Part shown: positions 43,701 to 52,200 of the stretch, piece by piece | Numbering within the stretch: the first letter of the stretch is position 1 | Layout of the letters: every line of letters starts with the position of its first letter | Assembly (NCBI GenBank): GCA_902728285.1 | Contig: CACVBU010000209.1 | Location: 68,574 to 132,573 of the forward strand | Direction: 5' to 3' | DNA from: Clytia hemisphaerica | Lineage: Eukaryota > Cnidaria > Hydrozoa > Leptothecata > Clytiidae | DNA: 64,000 nucleotides | The notes under the pieces: model-generated | Seen by the model: the letters and a program-made list of their open reading frames with translations, nothing else | Databases searched by the model: none | What the model was told of the DNA's origin: nothing | Translations under genes and position numbers: made by a program

Positions 43701-46171
43701 AAAAATATCAATAAGCGCTCATAAAAGCAGAAAAAGTTTGGTCAATGCTGACAAAATATTAACACAAACTTCAACGCACCGTATAGGATTCGAACTCTCA
43801 AAAGTGACTTACTTATCCTTGATTGCTCACCGCGCTATCCACTCGGTCACTCAGTATATAGAGAATTAGTTAACAATGATTTACAATACCAAACCTTTAT
43901 TTGCCATGACCTGTGTAATTTTATTTATCATGTCAAAGTATTAACTTCTTAAGTCGGTGTTTTTTTTAGAATGTACCTGATGGACTTTTCAGAGATCTTT
44001 AAAATTATCTTTTTTGCGATATCTTCTTTGATGTTAGGAATTTTTTGACATTATTTTCAGAAATGACGTATTTTTCCACGAGGATTCCGATGATATATAG
44101 GTTTCGCATATTTGATTTTTTTAGCAGTTTTTTAAAACGGTTTTATCATCTAAACTCTTCGGAAATCTATTGTTGATACCATAAATCTTCAAATTTAAAT
44201 TTAAGGAGTAGAAAAGGATGAAAATTCCACAATTTTCGATTTCGGGTGACATAAAAAGTGGAATATTTCATTCTATGTCACTCTTTCGGTGAATATATTG
44301 CTATTTTCTGAAAGATACACTCTTTACTATTACACTCATGTGATTTTCATCCTCAAAATAATATCCATCAGTTTTTAAAACATTCTTTTCGACAACCCGT
44401 TCTTTGGAATATGAATATCTCATCCTTTTCTACTCCTTCCATCATTTTGCTTAAATTTTCTGATAATTTATATGGTACACCATTTGAGAGTATAATTTCA
44501 AGACGGAATCTTTCATAGATAAGGAGTCATTAACTGTGGAATTTTTCATCCATCCGCACATAAGAAAGCTCTCATCCTAGATTACTCCTAATTTTGTCCT
44601 TAAATTGTAGCTGTTCAACTCATCCAATTAAAGCCAGACTAAAAAAATCGTAATATTTCATCCGATCTCTTTTTCTCAAAATAAATTGAACTATTCATTT
44701 AAAAGTTTTCATTAAGAAAGGTTGCCTCAAACAGGAGATACCCAAAAAAGACATTTTGGTACAATCTAAAAAAACACCGACTTAAACAAATGATTTTAGA
44801 TCATTTCCGACATGCAGGAGCCGATCACTCATCAAGATTTTCAGGGGATTTTCAGGACTCTTAACTTTAATGGGACTGCAGCAAACGGGCTGTAAACCCT
44901 GCTAGTGCCTGTAAAATTAGAATTTTCATCTAGGGTGGGTTAGGACACTCTCCAATCTCCTTAAAGTCTCAAAAGACTGAGGAGAGGAGCTTTTTCTTGC
45001 ATACAGTACCCATAAGCACACAGAATTCCCAGAGCGTACACGCGCGGGCGATTAAACACGATCGCGCGGAATGCAGGTCAAAAAATTCCCGTGAGCAATC
45101 TCGTTATTTATCAAAAAGTTTCTTACCATATTCTTAATTTTTTGGCCATTTTCATCATGGAGATTCTTATAAAGTGTACTGTATTCTTATTAAAAAAAAG
45201 CGTGTATTTAATAGAGGTTGCGTACTTTACTAGATTCTAAATATGTTTTGAATATAATGCCTGAAGATTGGAGCATGGCCCCTGTTATCGCGTTCCCTTT
45301 GAGAATTTCATTTTATAGAAATTTGTTTACTAGCATACGGCTATATTACCTAGAGAATTTATAGAACATATTGCTACGTCATTTTATTACCAATTACTAT
45401 TTGCGTATTACCTAGGGAAATTATGAGAGTGTATAAAACCCCACAACATTTGTAGATAGGCGAATTCATTTTATTATAACGATGAGGACATCAGTGCAAA
45501 TTATGATAAAGGACTAGAGTTTGTTAAAGATGAAATATGGCTGGAAATAAAGTTGCATGATTGTCCTTATAATTTACTGAGGTATCCTTCGAATGAATTC
45601 CTTTGCCTTTGCAAAGTTCAACAGCCCCCGTCAACGGGGGGCCAGAGGGGCCATGGCCCCCCAATATTTTTCAAAGTATTTTTTTTTACTTTGAAAAATC
45701 TTATATATACCGTTTAGAGGGGTGAAATAAGGGCAAAAAGTCGAAAATTTTCTTCATCACCCAACCATGGTGGGTGACATACTTTTTTGGCCCCAGTTCG
45801 ATGCGCACGCCGGGGGCCATGTGGACTGAGTAAACTACCTAAAAATTGTACGATCGATTTCTTACCGTTCCAAATCCTTTAGTAACCAGTCCCCCAATCT
45901 CTTCTTCTTGCACGATATACTTCATCCGACAACCACCATTACTTCTGGTGGATGCAGTACTGTGTAATGAGTAAACTGACGTGTTACTCTTCGTCTTGGG
46001 AGCACCAGTGATTCCATCAATAAGGTCTTTATTCCAGACAAGTTCCAAGGAACAATATGTGACTTTCCCTATGATTGGAGGGTCTGGTGCATTTTCCCAA
46101 TCATTGAATTCATTCATTAGTGTTGTTAAGGGCGTTTTCATCTTCTTTTCTGGCGAAGGTTGGCGCTGCAT
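31411..46171 (-). CDS. FANK1: FANK1-like protein (fibronectin III plus ankyrin repeats), six exons
   Basis: Joining 46171-45866, 41936-41726, 34913-34851, 33487-33380, 33008-32866 and 31782-31411 gives 400 residues with consistent phases (0,1,1,1,0) and GT-AG introns. A fibronectin type III domain (about residues 30-150: PPIIGKVTYCSLELVW, later TMYRYRIKYKG) is followed by about six ankyrin repeats (GYTSLMTA, NALMVASF, STALHYAVDSG, SGWTPLMRLA, LMMAALNGHTSLVKLL, KTALDFARSFD). This order is that of vertebrate FANK1 (about 345 residues), a protein of testis and ciliated cells reported to be nuclear and to bind AP-1 factors. The protein is a little longer, mostly in the Ser/Thr-rich insert of the FN3 half. 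Intron 2 is 6.8 kb and contains a GPCR gene on the other strand. Confidence 0.9.
31829..31976. repeat. Perfect-arm palindromic MITE in FANK1 intron 5
   Basis: Arms of about 56 bases, AATAGACGATATCGGC... mirrored by ...GCCGATATCGTCTATT, around a 36-base loop, with only a few mismatches. It sits 46 bases upstream of exon 6 (on the gene strand) and could fold strongly in the pre-mRNA. Confidence 0.85.
32866..33008 (-). CDS. FANK1: FANK1 exon 5 (ankyrin repeat)
   Basis: Starts with two bases completing a Gly codon, then NFEMVRLLHDHG and STALHYAVDSGNIDVIRYL, ending GLN before donor GTAAGT. Clear ankyrin helix pattern. Confidence 0.9.
33380..33487 (-). CDS. FANK1: FANK1 exon 4 (ankyrin repeat)
   Basis: Between CTTCACAG and GTGAGT. 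Encodes VSKGHKDIARLLIKNHADVD then NKNALMVASFT, one repeat-length unit. Confidence 0.9.
33886..34702. repeat. Foldback element in FANK1 intron 3
   Basis: Several short blocks (CGCTAGCGGCC, GGTATTCGG, CAGTTTCCAGCG, GGTCTTCG) occur in order on the left and reversed-complemented on the right. The repeated theme is a 'CTAGCGG... GAATACCT' unit. A copy of the ACAACGTTG hairpin MITE is nested near its right arm. Confidence 0.65.
34447..34532. repeat. Short hairpin MITE, ACAACGTTG family, copy 3
   Basis: GGCACACAAGGTTGATTCAA at the left, with GAACGTTGAAACGAGCGTTT towards the right. More diverged than copy 1 and nested in a foldback element. Confidence 0.65.
34851..34913 (-). CDS. FANK1: FANK1 exon 3 (63 bases)
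   Basis: Between CACTTCTAG and GTGAGA. Encodes LDKGVIDACDKFGYTSLMTA in frame, with Glu at the upstream junction; matches the NKFGFTALM stretch of FANK1. Confidence 0.88.
34920..36868. other. FANK1 intron 2, repeat-poor part
   Basis: Between 35320 and 36110 the phrase CAGGGGGTAA recurs in stretches (about 35320, 35400, 35430) with a C-run near 36081, resembling a decayed GGGG-rich element. The open frame at 35506-35814 has no recognisable domain. Confidence 0.4.
36869..37299. repeat. MITE with CTTTAGGCG ends and TTTCGCGAG repeats
   Basis: TA flanks both ends (36867-36868 and 37300-37301). CTTTAGGCGTA then AACTTTCGCGAGCAGAAACT is mirrored at the right end, arms of about 40 bases. The interior repeats ACTTTCGCGA. 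Its right half is copied again in the tandem duplication that follows. Confidence 0.85.
37164..37733. repeat. Direct tandem duplication, 2 x 285 bp
   Basis: The unit 37164-37448 is repeated at 37449-37733 with only about two differences seen (for example GGGACAAAATT against GGGCCAAAATT). Each unit holds the right half of the CTTTAGGCG MITE, then TTCTTTTTCTAGTATGTATC, the splice-acceptor and start-codon region of the GPCR. The gene's start region thus exists twice; only the second copy leads into the receptor. Confidence 0.92.
37729..38643 (+). CDS. Orphan rhodopsin-class GPCR nested in FANK1 intron 2
   Basis: 304 residues from this ATG. Seven hydrophobic helices: TM1 from about residue 10 with N23; TM2 with NLWD (D53); TM3 ends in LNRYLAV (102-108), Asn replacing the Asp of DRY; TM4 about 123-146; a very short second extracellular loop; TM5 about 153-172; TM6 about 200-222; TM7 ends CNPVIY (248-253). 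A basic, Arg-rich C-tail follows. The N-terminus is only about nine residues, and a good acceptor (TTCTTTTTCTAG) ends one base before ATG, so an upstream exon is possible. The frame is open upstream through the duplicated unit, but with no earlier ATG. It lies within FANK1 intron 2, on the opposite strand. Ligand unknown. Confidence 0.85.
   Translation: MYHQYYYYGVANIPVAMVGFIINCLALYCLWKSSRGLELSSANRFLLALNLWDTFTCLVLVPARCIYYMTAEHLHYDKPHIIKYIGSINTWCSTFLITLVALNRYLAVSRPFSHQAILTRRRVTILLVSAVGIGLLVPTLIIIYLPVFGSLNMMFCVLELCVIITFYCLILRTVNNSSVAVRSMRRNEDRIPRRQRQISWNVVILLTAYITCSGCHYGFILRHIINKTPQTQIDIDIGVLIYNMNSLCNPVIYVLRSSSYRDVLKNLFGLRRRTVRNRVRRNRIAILEPRQPLPVIRVAEARKD
38651..38906. repeat. MITE directly after GPCR stop codon
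   Basis: GGACCATGTTCAGACGTT is mirrored by AACGTCTGAACATGGTC, with CGGAGC/GCTCC-type repeats within. It begins 7 bases after the TGA, so it probably forms the start of the 3' untranslated region. Confidence 0.8.
38910..39715. other. FANK1 intron 2, no gene seen
   Basis: AT-rich; no recognisable coding or repeated structure. Confidence 0.45.
39716..39895. repeat. Inverted-repeat element, GCATCCCC motif
   Basis: GATATAGGGGATGCTTATCG and GTGTATAAAA are mirrored about 90 bases later as TTTTATACAC and ATACTTACGCATCCCCTATA. The left side carries an extra inverted GCATCCCC, giving a smaller nested hairpin. Confidence 0.7.
40350..41281. repeat. CATGGCT-ended element with GGTGACCCCTAA repeats, copy 1
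   Basis: Begins CATGGCTTGGCAGC and ends with a long G-run, then TTCCAGCCATG. AGGTGACCCCTAA and close variants occur at least five times inside. A related, shorter element lies at 54476-54912. Confidence 0.6.
41726..41936 (-). CDS. FANK1: FANK1 exon 2 (end of FN3 domain, first ankyrin helix)
   Basis: Between GATGTAG and GTGAGT. Encodes VYSGFAQRNTFNGLDARTMY through MTTKKPPSAEDLHKAVLKND, the FN3 strand F/G region and first ankyrin helix. It ends in the first base of a split codon. Confidence 0.92.
41942..43143. other. FANK1 intron 1, 3' part
   Basis: No gene seen. A block around 42325-42400 (AAAAGAACGACTAATTACGC, GAGGAACAGACTGC) resembles one near 46830-46870, so it is probably an unclassified repeat. 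Confidence 0.4.
43144..45206. mobile_element. 2-kb TIR element of the TTTTTTATAAGA group
   Basis: Left end ACACGATTTTTTTTATAAGA and right end TTCTTATTAAAAAAAAGCGTGT are inverse. The arms stay alignable for about 200 bases, including GATAAATAACGAGATT on the left and AATCTCGTTATTTATC on the right. No transposase; a tRNA-like sequence lies inside. In FANK1 intron 1. Confidence 0.7.
43777..43856 (-). tRNA. tRNA-like sequence (probably pseudogene or SINE head)
   Basis: On the minus strand TGACCGAGTGGATAGCGC resembles a pol III A box and GAGTTCGAATCC a B box, spaced as in a tRNA gene. The acceptor and T stems do not pair properly, so it is not a functional tRNA. Confidence 0.4.
45210..45860. other. 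FANK1 intron 1, 5' part
   Basis: No gene. Around 45620-45820 a GGGGGCCA/GGCCCC-type inverted pair (GGGGGGCCAGAGGGGCCATG, then GGGGGCCATG) looks like a degraded element. Confidence 0.4.
45866..46171 (-). CDS. FANK1: FANK1 exon 1 (start codon, FN3 N-terminal half)
   Basis: ATG CAG CGC opens 102 codons, including PPIIGKVTYCSLELVWNKDL, and ends KGFGT before donor GTAAGA. A second in-frame Met at residue 11 could also start. The Ser/Thr-rich insert (about residues 58-78) is longer than in vertebrate FANK1. Confidence 0.88.
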
Positions 46172-46490
46172 GACTGATGAGATATTATCGTGTTTTTGTT
46201 TTCATTTTCTGTATTATTTTATCTTTTTGTATGACATTTTGTTATCTTTCTATCACTATAAGTAAATGACGATTGAAACAAGATAAAGTAGCAATGCTGA
46301 AGTCAATTTTGTACAAAATGGTGGAAAAAATCCCACACTGTGACAACTCGAACGCCAACGGGCGATTTAAGGTGACAACAATCAACAGCCGTCTGCATCA
46401 CAGCCTACAAAACCTAAACACTGTCTAATTCTACAATTAACATAAACAGACAGAATATTTAGAAACGAGGCAGTTCATTTAAGGAACCCT

Positions 46491-46712
46491 ACACGTTCTT
46501 TTTTTATAAGAGCAAATCTAAGGCTTCGGTGGTCAAAATCTTAAGAACATTTTAAGGCTTTGCGGACCCCAAAACACCCGATTTCTTAGAAAAATTAACC
46601 AAAATGGTGAAAATAAGAACTTGTTAAGAATATATTTTTTAGCCTTAAAACCCAAAAAGTTAAGAACACCTAAAGGCTTCAAAAATAATGAATGTTCTTA
46701 TAAAAAAGTGTA
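46491..46712. repeat. MITE, TTTTTTATAAGA family, upstream of FANK1
   Basis: Left end ACACGTTCTTTTTTTATAAG and right end TTCTTATAAAAAAGTGT are inverse, with repeated TTAAGAAC units. It lies about 320 bases upstream of the FANK1 start codon. Confidence 0.7.
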
Positions 46713-48372
46713 CCGTTACTAAAATAGAGAAACAAGAAATTTCAAAGAGAACGACAAATCCAGTTTGTCCACCCCAATGCTTTGATTCATCTTCGTTTAT
46801 AACAAAGATTAGCTTCAAATGGTTAAAAGAACGAAAAATTATACATGCGTGAGGAACAGATTGCACGAAAAGGAAATGCTAAAACAAGTTTCGAAGAAGA
46901 TCAACCAACGATATCTTTTTTTTTTCACAAACTAGATTAGATAGCAAGAATGTAAAAAATTTATAACTTTTCCTAATAAAATAACACAATAACTGTTGAA
47001 AACATTAGTTCTATTAGGACATACGTGAAATATCAACTATTCATTATATGGCGTAAATGCCCAAAAATATTTGAAAAAAAATTCTTCAAAAGGCTCAGTT
47101 TACATGATACAGCTTATCAAAAGAACAAACAAAAAAAACTCGCTGTTTAAAAAATCTCAGCCAATTTGTTTTCTCTTTTCATCAGGCTATCAATAGAATA
47201 TGTTCGTTTAAAACAAAACTGTGTTGGGCTTTCAAAAAAGTAATCATTTTGAGAAATCAGAGAAAGGGCTTTTAATTTAAAGCTAATTAATAAGAACTAT
47301 AATGAAAGAAAATAAGAAGTGGAGTGTTTATGTTTGAAATTGGCAGGAAGGGAATCGATAGGAGAGGAGAGGAAAAATCTCTACATCAAAACAATATCAA
47401 TACACTCTTTTCGAAATGCGTGAAATCGTGGCAGGATTTGTTTGAAAACAATATTTTCTAAGGAAGAAAGTTGAAAAAAATTACCATTAGACTCTAGGAA
47501 ATGATCGTTTGAGGTAGTTGTTTACGTGTGATTTATATCAAAATTGAAGAAAGTATTTCGGGAATACGAATTAATGGTGTCCGTTGAAGTAACCGTTCCA
47601 TTTGAAAACAAGGCCAACGATGATTCACATATCGAGTAGAGTGCATATTGATTTACTACTATGGTTCTTTAAAAGCACATAGTGTTGTATCATAGTTCTT
47701 ATATAAAAAAGATCATCTTATATTATTGTTGATAAATCGTCTCCCCTTACTAGCGTGGTGTGAGTGATGTGGGTTTGACAGGAAATTCAACAGACAGTTC
47801 CTGTAATAAGGACTTTGATCCTTGGGTCAAAGTAAAAAAAATCCTTTGATATGATTTACAAAGGCTAGCTTTTAAAGACTTGCTAGAGAAAGAACCATAA
47901 AAAAACAAAATCGAGATTATAATATCTGAGGTTAATGTAAAAGGGAAATTTACTCACACAACAGCAAAGAACCAGAAAAACCAAAATCCTACGAATAAAA
48001 TCCTTGTGGGTGTCCAAAATAATATCTCATTCCCTTTTGTGATTTTGCCTTGACTTCAAAGCATAATAATAGGCATGGTTGAAAGCTAGGTTAGACGCCT
48101 CCAACTAATGTTAATAAAAGTATGAAATAATTTAGGAGGTTTCGGGTGAAGAAAAAAATTATTTGAAGAAAAACATGACGAATAAACTATCAAATTCATT
48201 ACTTTTAACTATTTAAAAATTCTCTCTCTCTTTTTAAAGAAAAAAAAATCTACCAATAAAATAAAATAGGAAAAAACTTATTGAAGACTGAAAAATAACT
48301 GAATAATATAGATAAAATATCATTTATGAAATTGTTTTGTCTAGGAGGAGAAATATTATTAATGTACCTTAT
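46713..48372. other. Intergenic stretch between eIF4E and FANK1
   Basis: No gene seen in either strand; AT-rich, with a CT-run near 48223. Confidence 0.45.
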
Positions 48373-48682
48373 AACAACCCTCAAAGCGCGAGGAGATCAT
48401 GGACAGAGTTTGCCAAGCAGGATTGTCGTCTTATGTCTATTCATGATATGCATTGCTGGAGAGTCTTCTGAGAACTTTTAAAATTTTCCACCAAATACGT
48501 CACTTAAACAATAGAAACAGTGACGTATTGGGTGGCACAAAAACAGAAAAGTTGCATAATTTCGTAGAGTCATTGCAGTGGTGCATATCATGGATAGAAT
48601 AGTTGTTACATCGATTTTCTCATCTCTCATCGCTCCCCTCTGGCAAACTTTACCCCAGTCTCCTCAAGCTTTAAAGGTGGAT
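48373..48682. repeat. Imperfect 310-bp foldback
   Basis: The two halves are rough inverse copies: GAGGAGA...GTTTGCCA...TTCATGATATGCA...ATACGTCACT at the left, AGTGACGTAT...TGCATATCATGG...TGGCAAACTTTACCCC at the right, around a loop of about 15 bases. Downstream of the eIF4E stop codon. Confidence 0.7.
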
Positions 48683-49144
48683 AGGTGTAATCTTCCAATA
48701 CTCAAACCATGATTCCAAAAAGTCATTTAGTTTTTCTAAAGTTCCAACACAAATGTAGCAAAAATTCCAATAGAATCATCTCTTTACTGTTCAAAATGTT
48801 TGGTTGCACAATGAACAACTCCATCGTGGCTCTGTCTCTCCAGCATGATTTGGATTCATAATGGCGGAAACTCAATAATATTGTTTGCAATATCTGTGTA
48901 CCGTGATTTTTATGTACATACTCTCTCAATTTCTGGTAATTCTTAATATAGCACTCCACCAATCCATTCCATGGTCAGATCTTTTAAAACCAATTCAAAA
49001 TACCAAAATGTCCAAAGGTTTCACATTAAGTTTGTGTGTGCCACATAATAGAATTAAAACACCTATCAGCAGCGCTCACCCAAAAAATAATTTTGAAATC
49101 ATTCCTTTTTTTTTCATTTAAAAAATTCTAAATTACTTAGTCTA

Positions 49145-49204
49145 CTATAATTGGTATTTATTTTTTGTCTGTGATCCAGTTTTGTTGGCCGTATCCATGT
49201 GTTT
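49145..49204 (-). CDS. eIF4E: eIF4E exon 6 (C-terminus, stop)
   Basis: After acceptor TCTCATAG, 19 residues (KHMDTANKTGSQTKNKYQL), then TAG. Contains the equivalent of the Mnk-target serine. Confidence 0.93.
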   Translation of the reverse strand, partial: KHMDTANKTGSQTKNKYQL

Positions 49205-52200
49205 CTATGAGAGTAAATAACATGTAAAAGCGTAAAAAGTTATTTGCTAAGTAAGAAAATCCTTAGGAACCTGAATAATTACAAGATAGCACAATCATTA
49301 AATCTATCGAAGGGTATTTTTGAAACTACTATAAAGTTAGTCATTGAGGAACTTCTTATTTGAAAACGGGCCGAAAGTCAGACAAAAATTACTCTCCCAA
49401 AAAATTACAGCCACTCAGCGAATTTTTCTGAAACACCTTTTACTTTAAAACTTTGATGTCCCCAAGGTATTCATTCAAAGCAATTGTAAAGAAAAGCCCA
49501 TTAAAATATCATTACCTCGTACATAATTGGGAATTTAGCAGGTAATGTCAGCCTTTCCTTGAACATTTTTCTAAGTAAGAAAATAACAAGTTTGGACAGA
49601 ATGAATATTATACGACAAAGAAATCAAAAACAATTAATTTTTGCTAGACAAGCAATAAAATACTTCATAATAATGTGCACTATTGAAACTGATCCAAAAG
49701 GGACCTTCTATCTAGCCTGGTGCAGCCAGCTCCAGCAAGGGCTTAGGAGCACTACAGTGTAAAACAGAGTTTTTCAGCAAAACTTTTAAAAGAACTTTCT
49801 TTTTTGCTCGAGGGTTGATGTTTACTTTGAAAAGCCCATAGGTGATTCTCCAAGCCATGGGGCTATTACATATTTTTTTTTGGCTTTTAAAAAGGTTTGT
49901 TGACCCTCTGTATGGAAATTAAATGAAATAGCCAAATTTTAAGTCAGTTTAAGTGCATAAAAATAAAGTGATTCCAGCCAAATAAATGGACATCTTGCCG
50001 GCAACACTCTTGATCAGATTGACTATTTATAAATCGCCACATGCAATAAGCTGATATAAAAGTTTTCTGGCAACAATCGTGAAAAGGCACTTTTGCTGGC
50101 AAGAGAAATATCCAGCTATATATCTACCGGTAAAGAAGGTAGGTAAATGGCAAGCAATCTTCCAGAAAAAAAGCAATTTCCCCACCTCATGCAGCCGGCC
50201 ACAGTTTATCAAAGTGTTAATTACAACACCAAATTAGCAAGCTTTTTATTTGTCAAAAAAACAAGAAAGACTTGTTGCTGACAAGAAATCTTTGGCTGTT
50301 TATTTGGTTAGGTAGCCAACAATTTGTGGCTAATTAAAATGGAGGATCAAAATAACAAGGATTACTGAAGAAAATCCAGACATACCCTATGTGTAAAACT
50401 GATTCAGATTTATCTGCAAATTGTGTCCATACTGCTAGTTTATCTCCTTTTGCACGAATATTGACAACAGCACCACAAACTTGATCGGAGTCTTCACCAA
50501 ATGCTTCACCAATGAGACAAAGAAGCTACCGGAAAAAAGATATCCAAGATATTTAGTTTGATAAAAAGATTTGACAAATGGAGAATGAAATCAAACAAAC
50601 TTCTACCTTAAAATCCCATTACTCATTTTCAGATTGGCTTTCTATTTAGTGCCTCTATTTTTCTGACATCATCTTTGCATTAGCCTGTAATCCTTTCTAC
50701 ATCTTGTAATTACTAGGATAGTTTTTTTACCTAGTTTACCTAGTTTAATCACGCGTTTCACAAAATTGAAAGGTATGTGGGAATCAAAGGGATTACAGCT
50801 GGTTACATTATTTTAAATTTTCCACAGAAAAGACATACTTTCCACAGATGACTTTTTCTTATTTTTGATTCACAGTCGACTACAAAGTTACCAAGGGATT
50901 CAAAGACAGAAATTGGGAGCGAATCAAACTACTAATACAAACCGTTTCCAGCCAAACTCTGTCCAAATCAGAATTTCTTTGTGCTTTGCTCATATTGACC
51001 AGCCATCTACCACCCATTCTGTTTCTGTCGTCTTCCCACATAGGCTGCACTCCTTCCTGAAATAACAAGTTCAGGATGTAAAAGAAGAAAATCAGGTTTA
51101 ATGGACTTTTGAATTAAAGGTTTTTTTTAATAAGAGTCGTATCGTATGCCTACTCATCAATTTGAATTTACAAGCTTTTTAACATTGAATTGACACGGAT
51201 GTGGAGCAAGATCGGGCAGAAAGAGGAAAATAACAAAATTTTTTGCTTATAAGCATAATATAACAATAGAGAGAAACGGTCCTGATATGAAATATGTGTC
51301 TGATATAAAACGGGACCACTTATGTAAAAATAAAACCGTTATTAAGGTAGCGAAATGTAATGGCTCATTTACAGAAATTATTCATAGTGAGAAGATGAAA
51401 ATCTAAATTTAAAATCTAAACAGACCGCCTGATTCAATGTGTTGAAGAGTGGTGTAAAAATTAAAATGATGATGTATCTCTTTTTCCAAATTGAAGACAA
51501 GCAAATTTTTCTTACCTTGAATAATGAATAATCACAACCTAAACTTAATTTACTAGCCAACTGAATGTGATTGTAAATGCTCCAAAAGTCTTCTACTGAG
51601 TCAAATGTGGTGATTCGTCTCAAGTTAGCTGCCCAATTCTTTGATTTGTCGTTTTTAAAGAACCACAGCGACCAGCGATTTTGTAAAGGGTGTTTCACCA
51701 TCAATTCTTTTGCTATCGTACTCTGGAAGATGAGAATAAAAATTCCTTTAGATTTATTTAAAACTTCAATTTTGGTCTGTGATTTACTGACATATCATCC
51801 ATTCTGGGCAAACCACGCTCTTCTCTAAATGGGACATGGTGAGTGTGACAATCTGGCCTTGTTGTTCAGCCAAAACAATCAAAACCGCCTTGCTTTTGCT
51901 TGATAAGGAAAGCAAAACAACTGATGCAAATGTTCATGTGATTAACAGTTGATTTTGGCCTGATTATTTTGCTTTAGCGACAATCAGCCTGCTCCATTTA
52001 ATATTCATTCCCAATCTGGATGAAAAGATCAAAGCGATGCTCCCCAAGCTAGGCAGATCCTTTTACGGAGCCATAGCCATAGCCATAGCTTTTAGAGTGA
52101 ATACACTCCATTGATCTATGTCCATCTCTGATGGTGGAGGGTTCCTAACCATCTAAACATTCTCATCTGATGCCGTTATGCTACCATTTATGAGGGGCAT

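Noticed and set aside
43777..43856. Functional tRNA gene
   Set aside because: A and B boxes are visible, but the T and acceptor stems do not pair, so only a tRNA-like relic is claimed.
48723..48962. Minus-strand frame considered as the last eIF4E exon
   Set aside because: The acceptor and phase do not fit; the exon at 49204-49145 gives the correct eIF4E tail and stop codon.
51750..51846. An ATG-containing stretch just upstream of eIF4E exon 2 considered as exon 1
   Set aside because: No donor in the right phase. The acidic exon at 60434-60378 fits phase and family character better.
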